In this document: positions 54,870-62,232 of the stretch, one piece after another
Numbering within the stretch: position 1 is the stretch's first letter
How the letters are laid out: every line of letters starts with the position of its first letter
NCBI RefSeq assembly: GCF_040359615.1
Contig: NZ_CP132942.1
Coordinates: forward strand, 5,146,001-5,210,000
Direction of reading: 5' to 3'
DNA from: Tunturibacter psychrotolerans
Lineage (GTDB): Bacteria; Acidobacteriota; Terriglobia; Terriglobales; Acidobacteriaceae
DNA length: 64,000 bases
Program-made: the position numbers and the translations under genes
Notes under the pieces: model-generated
The model's database searches: none
What the model was told of the DNA's origin: nothing
The model's input: only the letters and a program-made list of their open reading frames with translations

Positions 54870-55530
54870 TCTTCCCTCTACACTCGACCTGTTAAACCAA
54901 TTGATGACGCGAATGTTGAAAGTGGAGAACGACCGACGTGATCTTCTACAGACAAATCTTCCCCAGGCGATGAAGGACGAACAGGACAAACTGGCCCAGC
55001 AGCAGATTCTGAAACTGCGCGAATATCAGGAAAGTCTTCTTCATGGGTTGGTACAGTTTCCTCCACATAAAGTTGAGCACTTCAATGATTTGACTCATTT
55101 CCACCAGACTTCTCCGTTCGAGAAGTCTGTTTTTGTCATGACCAAATTCCCTGGGAACGCGTCGCCCATTGATGACCAGCTTAGAAGGGTGATTCAGGCG
55201 GTGAGGGTAGCTATTGACGGCTGCGGTTATAGATCTCACTTGGCGTCAGACAAAAACTACAACCCGTTGCTCTGGAAAAACGTGGAATTTTACCTGCTGG
55301 CTTGCGGGAAGGGCATTGCAATTGTCGAAAGCCAGCATACAAGTGAGTTGAACCCGAATGTCACGATGGAGTGGGGATGGATGCGAGCGACAAACCGCCA
55401 GGTCCTTTTCCTCGTTGAGAAATCTTTCGATAAGGGGCGGGCAGACCTAAGCGGGCTAATTCAAGAGCCCTTTGACTGGGACAATCCGGAGACGGACATC
55501 GAAGCAGCCGTAAGAAAATTTCTGATTTAG
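54862..55530 (+). CDS. Coiled-coil plus NDT-like nucleotide-binding domain protein
   Basis: 222 residues. An N-terminal helical segment (about 1-75; LLNQLMTRMLKVENDRRDLL, LAQQQILKLREYQESLLHG) is followed by an NDT/TIR-related Rossmann domain: KSVFVMTKFPGN, DDQLRRVIQAVRVAIDGCGY, LACGKGIAIVESQ, ELNPNVTMEWGWMRATNRQV with the conserved NPN..ME signature. It starts inside the end of the DRHyd gene (8-base overlap) and is probably its partner: two related putative nucleotide-glycosidase folds in one operon. Confidence 0.75.
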   Translation: MHDLPSTLDLLNQLMTRMLKVENDRRDLLQTNLPQAMKDEQDKLAQQQILKLREYQESLLHGLVQFPPHKVEHFNDLTHFHQTSPFEKSVFVMTKFPGNASPIDDQLRRVIQAVRVAIDGCGYRSHLASDKNYNPLLWKNVEFYLLACGKGIAIVESQHTSELNPNVTMEWGWMRATNRQVLFLVEKSFDKGRADLSGLIQEPFDWDNPETDIEAAVRKFLI

Positions 55531-55941
55531 GTCTACTTGCGCAGTGGGCAGTCTCGAGCTACGATCGGGCGCGACTATCCAGCCCCGCCTATGACGACTT
55601 CGGAACATTTTCATCTTCATCATCGAATTTCAGCCACCAACATGTTAAGGAGTGAACGGCGAATTGCGGTAAACCACTTCTCGACGGCCTTGGAAGTGGT
55701 GCGGAAGCGGCCTCGATTCGTCAGGCCTGCCGGGCTTTTCGATGAGTACATCGACCGATTATCGTCAAGTGAGCGGATCAGGCTGAGATTAGCTTTAGGG
55801 ATGGCCCGCCCGCCGCGTTGGGCGTAGCGTCGAACTAGGACGAAGAACCGCTTGTGACCTGATGCGAGGGAGCGCACAATAGCCAAGACTACACAGGACG
55901 CTAATGGTTCTTGCTTCAGATTACTTGGAAGGAGAGTTTTC
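55531..55941. other. Intergenic stretch before the SIR2-TIR/STAND operon
   Basis: Frames exist on both strands but none resembles a known protein. AAGGAG at 55929-55934 belongs to the next gene. Confidence 0.3.
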
Positions 55942-55971
55942 ATCGCCGAGCCGAGCATATTCTGGGATCAG

Positions 55972-57321
55972 TTGATCCAACTCATCGAGGAAGGAAAGGT
56001 TGTGCCCGTGGTCGGCCAAGACCTGCTGACCTTACCGGAGTCGACGGGGCACAAGCTTCTCTATCCCTTCCTCGCTGACCGCCTCGCTGCCTACCTGAAG
56101 GTGAGTACCGATGGCCTTCCTCAAGGTGCCGAACTGAACGAGGTCGCCTGCCGTTATTTGAGTAAGGGAAAGCCCTGGCAACAGATTTACGCCGCACTGA
56201 AGACGGTTGCCGCGGAAACCGAATCCTTGCCGGTTCCGGTGCCACTGCTTCAACTCGCCGCTATTCGTCCGCTCCAGCTCTTCGTGTCTACTACGTTTGA
56301 CTCTTTCCTGACCCGCGCGCTCAACCAGACACGTTTCGGAGGCAACCAGAAGACCCGGGGGTTTACGCACTCTCCAAACGAGGTGCAGGATCTTCCCGGA
56401 GACTTCGCGGGCTTTGGCGAGCCGGTGGTCTACCAACTGATGGGTAAAATCTCGGCCACCCCGGCCTACGCTGTAACCCAGGAAGATCTAATCGAGTTCT
56501 TCCACTCGCTTCAGTCGGAGACGCGGCGGCCTGCGCAGCTCTTCCATGAACTGGGCAGCCGCAGCCTTTTGGTGCTCGGGACCCGGTTATCCGGATGGCT
56601 GACCAGCTTCCTCATGCGCATGTCAAAACACCAGCGTCTTTCCGCCGATGACAAGACCGACTATGTTGCCGACGACACCGTCAGTAACGACGGAGATCTG
56701 GTTCTTTTTCTGGAACGCTTCAGCAGCGCGACACAGATCTTCCGCGAGGCCGACCCGATCGCCTTCATCAACGAGCTGCATCAGCGTTGGACGGAGAGTC
56801 ATTCAGACACGGGACGGGGCGATAGCCAACAAAGTTCCGCCTTCGCCCTGCCGCACGATCTGGAGCCAGGTGCCGTCTTCCTGAGCTATGCCAGCGGAGA
56901 CTGGTCAGCAGTGGAAAAGCTCAAGGCCGCGCTTGAGGAAGCGGGAGTGGACGTATTCTTTGACAAGGACCAGTTGCAGCCGGGCAATGAGTGGGAAGGC
57001 AAACTGCGCCGCAGCATCCATCAGTGCTCGCTTTTCGTCCCCGTAATATCGCAGCAGACTCTGACGCCTGACCGCCGTTTCTTCCGGGTCGAGTGGAATC
57101 TCGCCCTGGAGGAGGCTCAAATGGCGTCTTTCTCTAGCGAAGAAGCTTTTTTGCTCCCCGTGGTGATTGACGGTACAGCGATCGATCATCCGGCACTGCC
57201 TGCGAAATTTAGAACGATTCAGGCTACGTCATTGCCCGGTGGTCAGCCCACAACCGATTTTGTCGATCGCATCAAGCTGCTCTACCGCAAGCGCCAGCTT
57301 ACACGGTTGGGGACTGCATGA
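55972..57321 (+). CDS. SIR2-like - TIR protein, first gene of a second TIR-STAND operon
   Basis: 449 residues from TTG 55972. The frame reads on upstream as FWDQL after IAEPSI, and an AAGGAG lies seven bases before an ATC at 55942, so the protein may really start there. Residues 8-210: SIR2-like domain (VVPVVGQDLL; LFVSTTFDSFLTRAL), but the catalytic-His position reads YQLMGKI instead of the usual LHG. Residues 305-440: TIR (AVFLSYASGDWSAVEKL; VFFDKDQLQPGNEWEGKL; RRFFRVEWNLALEEAQ with a proper catalytic Glu). The TIR part is probably the active NADase. It overlaps the nSTAND1 gene by 4 bases (ATGA). Confidence 0.85.
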   Translation: MIQLIEEGKVVPVVGQDLLTLPESTGHKLLYPFLADRLAAYLKVSTDGLPQGAELNEVACRYLSKGKPWQQIYAALKTVAAETESLPVPVPLLQLAAIRPLQLFVSTTFDSFLTRALNQTRFGGNQKTRGFTHSPNEVQDLPGDFAGFGEPVVYQLMGKISATPAYAVTQEDLIEFFHSLQSETRRPAQLFHELGSRSLLVLGTRLSGWLTSFLMRMSKHQRLSADDKTDYVADDTVSNDGDLVLFLERFSSATQIFREADPIAFINELHQRWTESHSDTGRGDSQQSSAFALPHDLEPGAVFLSYASGDWSAVEKLKAALEEAGVDVFFDKDQLQPGNEWEGKLRRSIHQCSLFVPVISQQTLTPDRRFFRVEWNLALEEAQMASFSSEEAFLLPVVIDGTAIDHPALPAKFRTIQATSLPGGQPTTDFVDRIKLLYRKRQLTRLGTA

Positions 57322-59303
57322 GCGTTGACCAGAATACGATACCGGCAATGGCCGCCGGCACGACCGTCAACGCGGACAACCCGTGGCCCGGACTTCTGGC
57401 CTTCCGCGAAAGCGACCAGGGCTATTTCCAGGGCCGGCAAAGTGAGACCGAAGAACTGTTGCGCCTCGTCCTGCGCGAGCGGCTCACCGTGCTCTTTGGC
57501 CTCTCTGGCCTGGGCAAGTCATCATTATTGCAGGCCGGCCTCTTTCCTGAATTGAGGCAGGAAAATATCTTTCCGGTTTACATTCGCCTCGACTTTTCTT
57601 CGAAGCGTCCCGATCTGGTCGCGCAAATCCTTACCGCGATCACCCGTGAAGCCGCTGCCCACCAGATTGAAGCGCCACCCCCCACGAACGGCGAGACACT
57701 CTGGGAGTTCTTTCACCGCGACGCGAACAACTTCTGGAATGCTCGCAACCGCCCCGTCATGCCACTTCTTGTATTCGATCAGTTCGAGGAGATATTCACC
57801 CTCGGTTGCCTCGACGCACAGCGCTCGACAGCAACCAACGCATTGATCGAACAACTGTCCGATCTCGCCGAGTGCCGTCCGCCGGCCCGATTGAAGGCAT
57901 GGCTAGATGAGCATCCCGAAGAAGCGAAAGCCTTTGACTTCGGACGGCATTATTATGAGATCCTCCTGGGAATCCGCGAGGACTTCCTGCCCGATCTCGA
58001 AACCCTTCGCCCGCGCATGCCGACCGTCGCGCTCCATCGTATGAGGCTCCGGCGCATGAATGGTGAAGCGGCGTTGCTGGCAGTCAACCATGCACATCAT
58101 TTGATCGACCCAGATGTGGCCGAGCAGGTGGTTCGCTTCGTTGCAGCCGACACGCGCGAGCACCCGCTCGCACAGCTCGAGATCGAACCCGCGCTGCTGA
58201 GCGTCGTATGCCGCGAGCTGAATAACCACCGCCGCAAGCTCGCGGAGCCTAAGATTACCGCTGGCCTGCTACAGGGAAATCAGGAGCTGGTGCTCGCCGA
58301 TTTCTACGAGCGGAGCACAGCCGATTTACCCCCGGAGGTGAGGTTATTCATTGAAGATCACTTGCTTACGGTCTCCGGGTATCGCGATAACGCGGCGCTC
58401 GAAAATGCCTTAAACATCCCTGGAGTCACTCAGCCATCGATCGACGCTCTGGTAGAGCGTAGGCTGGTGCGTCGCGAAGATCGCGGGGGCTCGCAACGTC
58501 TGGAACTGACGCACGACTTGCTGGTAGGTGTCGTCCGCGCCAGCCGTGACGGCCGCCGCCAGCGCGAAGTCGCCGAAAAAGAGCGCTTCGCCATGCTCCA
58601 GGTCCAGGAGGAAGAGAAGCAGACCCTCCTCAAAGCAAGAGAGGAGCAACGTCTCGAACTCGAGCGGGTCCAGGCACATGAGAGGCAGGAGCGGGATCGG
58701 AGGGATCTGCGGCGTCTCCGCATCGCCATCGTAGGATTTGTCGTGCTGACTCTGGCTGCGGTATTGACCGCGACGTGGGCTATAATCGCACAGCGTCAGG
58801 CGAAGACCGCCAGGGATGACGCAATCTATTCCCAGAAAATTGCCCAGCAGGAGAAAACGGTATCGGAGCAAGCGCTGCAGAGCGCTCGGGATAACGCCGC
58901 CAAATTTGCGGCTTCCCTGCAGGTGCTGTCTAGTGTCAGCAATAAGGATGTCCAGACGGCCGTGGACTCGCAATCGGCGTCGACGCTTCTGCCGCGGGTG
59001 TTCATTCAGATCGTCAACCAGGACGATCGCGCTTATGCAAACCAGATAAGAGATCGTTTGATCGCGGGAGGCGTGCTTGTTTTGGGGATCCAGTATGTTC
59101 CTGTTGCGGCCGGGCTAACGAAGACCGACGTTCGCTATTACCGAAGAGCCGATGAGCCCGAGGCGCAGAAAATCGTTGACCTTCTGAAGAGCGCCGGAGC
59201 TGCACCTATTGCGCCAAAATATCTGCCGGGCTACGAGGACAGCACAAAGGTACGCCAAAATCACTTTGAGGTTTGGCTAGCGAACGGAAGCGGAAGCAAG
59301 TGA
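57318..59303 (+). CDS. Membrane-anchored nSTAND1 ATPase with LytR-C-like tail
   Basis: 661 residues. nSTAND1 start NPWPGLLAFRESDQGYFQGR; Walker A GLSGLGKSSLL at 59-69; Walker B PLLVFDQFEEIF at 148-158; winged-helix region ending RLELTHDLLVGVV. A charged coiled coil (residues 405-465, rich in EKER/EEKQ) leads to a transmembrane helix at about 471-491 (IAIVGFVVLTLAAVLTATWAI). The C-terminal 110 residues (VFIQIVNQDDRAYANQIRDR; TDVRYYRRADEPEAQKIVDL) resemble a LytR_C/SPOR-like domain and should lie outside the cytoplasm, possibly sensing the cell wall. It has no WD40 domain, unlike its counterpart at 43678. Coupled to the SIR2-TIR gene by ATGA. Confidence 0.87.
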   Translation: MSVDQNTIPAMAAGTTVNADNPWPGLLAFRESDQGYFQGRQSETEELLRLVLRERLTVLFGLSGLGKSSLLQAGLFPELRQENIFPVYIRLDFSSKRPDLVAQILTAITREAAAHQIEAPPPTNGETLWEFFHRDANNFWNARNRPVMPLLVFDQFEEIFTLGCLDAQRSTATNALIEQLSDLAECRPPARLKAWLDEHPEEAKAFDFGRHYYEILLGIREDFLPDLETLRPRMPTVALHRMRLRRMNGEAALLAVNHAHHLIDPDVAEQVVRFVAADTREHPLAQLEIEPALLSVVCRELNNHRRKLAEPKITAGLLQGNQELVLADFYERSTADLPPEVRLFIEDHLLTVSGYRDNAALENALNIPGVTQPSIDALVERRLVRREDRGGSQRLELTHDLLVGVVRASRDGRRQREVAEKERFAMLQVQEEEKQTLLKAREEQRLELERVQAHERQERDRRDLRRLRIAIVGFVVLTLAAVLTATWAIIAQRQAKTARDDAIYSQKIAQQEKTVSEQALQSARDNAAKFAASLQVLSSVSNKDVQTAVDSQSASTLLPRVFIQIVNQDDRAYANQIRDRLIAGGVLVLGIQYVPVAAGLTKTDVRYYRRADEPEAQKIVDLLKSAGAAPIAPKYLPGYEDSTKVRQNHFEVWLANGSGSK

Positions 59304-59326
59304 CTCTATCGGTCAATTCCGCTAGT

Positions 59327-59545
59327 CGACTTGGAAGACGGCCGAGTCGAGATCTCAAAACTTCCCGTAGGCCGGGTAGGGACTTAGAAACCAATCTCAA
59401 GCTCCTCGATCACGGTCAGCAACTGGCGCCCCAGAACGGCGTGTCTGCCGAAGCTCCAGTGATATGGAACGGAATCTCGCGCGGACCCGACGACATTACG
59501 GTTCACTTCGTGCATGAAGCGAAGTCGCGCGGGATGACAGTGTGA
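59327..59545 (+). pseudogene. SLOG-domain C-terminal remnant
   Basis: VEISKLPVGRVG, then in a shifted frame LETNLKLLDHGQQLAPQNG and PVIWNGISRGPDDITVHFVHEAKSRGM, closely matching the C-terminal half of the SLOG protein at 50664 (VEVLKLPEGQEG; LETNLKLLDQAQ; VIWNQESRGSDDVTAHFLEQA). The N-terminal half is absent. Confidence 0.75.
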
Positions 59546-59608
59546 GGATCTCCACTGTGTGAACACGGCTGTCAGGTCTGAAGAGTAGAATCTGTTGCCG
59601 AGGTCATT

Positions 59609-60949
59609 ATGGCACCCATCTGCTTCATGGTTATGCCGTACAGCACCAAACCCACCGGTGCTCCAGCGGGAAGTGGAGCGCCCGACAAGGTCAACTTCGA
59701 TCGTCTCTGGGAAGCAGCGCTCCGCCCCGCCATCCAGCAAGCCGGCTACGAGCCCGTCCGTGCCAATGAGGATATCGGCGCACTCATCATCAACGAGATG
59801 ATCGAACGCCTTGCGATCTCCGATCTCGTGCTCGCCGATGTTTCCATACCCAACGGCAATGTCTACTACGAAGTCGGCATCCGGCATGCTGCGCAAAAGC
59901 AAGGCTGCATTATGACTGCAGCTACATGGTCGAAGGCGCTCTTTGATATCGACCAAATGCGGCAGATTCGCTATCCATTGCCGCTCGAATCGATTTCCGA
60001 CGAAACCGCCGCCGAGATCATCAAGATCGTTCAAACTGCAATTCCCGTCATGGCAGCGGGCGACTCGCCCTTTTACCAGGTGTTTCCCAAATTCCCCGAA
60101 TTCGACCCGCTCCGCGCTACATCCTTGAAGAAAAGCCTTGAGGAACTCTCCAATTTCCAGGCGGAAATCATTGCAGCACGTTCTGCGACTGGCGATCAGC
60201 GCCGCACACGCGCTCTTCAGCTTCGCGACCGTTACTACACCCGCGGTCCGATCCAGAAAGCTGTAGCCATCGAATTGCTTTACACGCTGCGTGACTGCAC
60301 CGATTGGAAAACTACCCTGGAGTTCCTCGACGAACTGCCCGCAGATCTCAAAAACTCGCCTCTTGTAAAAGAACAGCGTGCGCTCGTGCTTTCCAAATCC
60401 GGTAATCATGATGACGCGATCGGTGCCCTCAAGGAGCTCATCGGAACCAGCGGTGACACATCTGAACGTCGCGGTCTGCTTGGTGGACGCTACAAGCAGA
60501 AGTGGAAGAATATCACTAAAGATCCTGCAGATCTTAGCCGTGCAATAACCGAGTACGAGAACGGAATGAGACTGGATCTGAACGATTACTATCCGTCGTC
60601 GAACCTGGCTCGGTTGTATCGCACTCGGGGTCGCAAGGGCGACGAAGATAGAGCGCGCATCTCTGCGTCTATTACACTCGTCGCAAGCGAGCGCGCTCGC
60701 GCACGCAACTCAAATGATGAATGGCTGAATCCCACGTACCTCGGCGCAGCGTTTGACGCCGGAGACGTCGAAAAAGCCCATGAGCTCGCCGATCAGGTCA
60801 GGGAAGACGGACCCGCAGTCTGGAAACTCGATACCACGCTCGATGATTGCCGAACAGCCGCTCAGCTATGGGAGGAGCCTCGCCGTACTGAACTTCTGGA
60901 CATTGTTGCTCAACTGGAAAAGGTCTCGGTGGCAGAGCCGAAGTCTTAG
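59609..60949 (+). CDS. DRHyd - TRAFs-binding-domain protein (bacterial ASK-like)
   Basis: 446 residues; GAGGT five bases before the ATG. DRHyd domain at 4-165: ICFMVMPYSTKP, SDLVLADVSIPNGNVYYEVG with Glu88. TPR-like TRAFs-binding region at about 200-440: TRALQLRDRYYTRGPIQKAV, ALVLSKSGNHDDAIGALKEL, RGLLGGRYKQKWKNITKDP, MRLDLNDYYPSSNLARLYR. Of the three ASK-like proteins its TRAFs-binding region shows the clearest 'GGRYKQKW...YYPSSNLA' pattern typical of bacterial DUF4071. It is the last intact gene of the cluster. Confidence 0.85.
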   Translation: MAPICFMVMPYSTKPTGAPAGSGAPDKVNFDRLWEAALRPAIQQAGYEPVRANEDIGALIINEMIERLAISDLVLADVSIPNGNVYYEVGIRHAAQKQGCIMTAATWSKALFDIDQMRQIRYPLPLESISDETAAEIIKIVQTAIPVMAAGDSPFYQVFPKFPEFDPLRATSLKKSLEELSNFQAEIIAARSATGDQRRTRALQLRDRYYTRGPIQKAVAIELLYTLRDCTDWKTTLEFLDELPADLKNSPLVKEQRALVLSKSGNHDDAIGALKELIGTSGDTSERRGLLGGRYKQKWKNITKDPADLSRAITEYENGMRLDLNDYYPSSNLARLYRTRGRKGDEDRARISASITLVASERARARNSNDEWLNPTYLGAAFDAGDVEKAHELADQVREDGPAVWKLDTTLDDCRTAAQLWEEPRRTELLDIVAQLEKVSVAEPKS

Positions 60950-62232
60950 AAAGATCAGAAACAGCATCTCGCGCATGCTCCCGCGAAGCTGTCGCGCGAT
61001 CCCCTCTTAAGTGTGGCAGCGCGTCGAATTTCTCTTCACTCACCGACGGCCTTACCGATCTATAGGCCGCCGGGAAATGATTTCATCCCCTCAACGACAG
61101 TTGCATCTGATCTCTTCGGAGACAAACACGGTGCATATCGGTATCTCAGCGAGCCGCTCGTGCCTGGAGAAGCAGGCGGCTATAAGATCCAGCCCCACAA
61201 TGTGGTAGCGAGCGCAACCCACGTGGCTGTATTTCGCAGCGGCGATCTTGCTGCCTCTGCCGTGCGTGTTTTTCACGGGCAGCCCCTGCATTAGCCTGGC
61301 ATGTCGAGGTCGGCGGCAAGGTTATCGTTTTTGCGGAGATACTACCGGTGAGGGTGGCCCTTGCGCCAGGCGCAGACACGTGTAGATTGGCCGGCTCAAA
61401 TTGAATCATCGCGTGTCGGCAAGACCCTGCGAACAGCAACCTCTCTGCCAGCTGCTCCCAGCCGCGATGCAAAATCGCCCAATAATTTCTCCAGCCGACA
61501 AGTCCGGAGAAATTTGCCCACGCAGGCCAGTCGGCTCGGACCGCAACTCTCTCCCGAGATGAAGCTCGCTAAAGAAAACTCAATTTTACGGGGATTTCCT
61601 CTAGTCTCTACCGTAGCGAATCGCTACTCTGAGACCCGATAGATAAAATGGCGGTGGACGCAGTCTACAGCGAACCGCTCTCCAGCCGAATTCCCGTTAA
61701 CAGGGATGAATACAGGGAGTTCGGGGGCTTGTGGCGAGGCTAATTGAACTCGCAGCGGTTGTATTGGCTTGAGTGACTGGCATTTACTCGTTACCACGCA
61801 TTAGCAGTAGTACAAATAACAGGGAATTAATCCATGGGTATCAGGGAATCTAATGAAGCGTGCTGGGAAGATTAAGGTTCTCTGATACCAGAGCCAGCAC
61901 CCTATTCTTCGTCATGGGACGCCAATGGGCGCGTTACCTGTCGAAACCCGCTGTTGATTTGTGAGTCACTTACCGAGCGTTCTTCGAGTCCGGTGAAAGG
62001 CATGTTCTCGGACAGAGGCACCACCGTTCTTGCGCGAAGCCTGATAGGCATCGAATGGTCCACAGATTCAGTTGTCGCCCCTTCGCGAAGATTAGAACGC
62101 TGGAGCACACGCAGCCTGACGCCGGCGCACTTGGCAAGAAGACAGGAACAACCTGTACCTCCCTCACGTCAAGGGAAACCGCACGTTATCTCCGTCACTG
62201 TACCGATTGAGGGTGTCCCTAAACTCGCTGTC
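60950..62232. other. Long intergenic stretch closing the cluster
   Basis: A GTG-started frame at 61013-61294 (LFGDKHGAYRYLSEPLVPGE; GYKIQPHNVVASATHVAVF) looks like a gene fragment of unknown family. The right copy of the long repeat occupies 61450-61876. Confidence 0.4.
61450..61876. repeat. Long diverged direct repeat, right copy
   Basis: Same orientation as 13992-14428. It opens AGCTGCTCCCAGCCGCGATG (left copy AGCTGTTCCCAATCGCGATG) and ends near CTGGGAAGATTAAGG (left: TTGGGAAGATTGAGC). Confidence 0.75.

Noticed and set aside
55537..55958. Short frames on both strands before the SIR2-TIR gene
   Set aside because: Neither strand gives a recognisable protein or a ribosome-binding site, and they exclude each other; treated as non-coding.
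13992..61876. Genomic island with att sites
   Set aside because: The two long repeats invite this reading, but no integrase gene and no tRNA gene were found, and the interval contains ordinary backbone genes such as the GH6 and DNA ligase genes. Kept only as a repeat observation.
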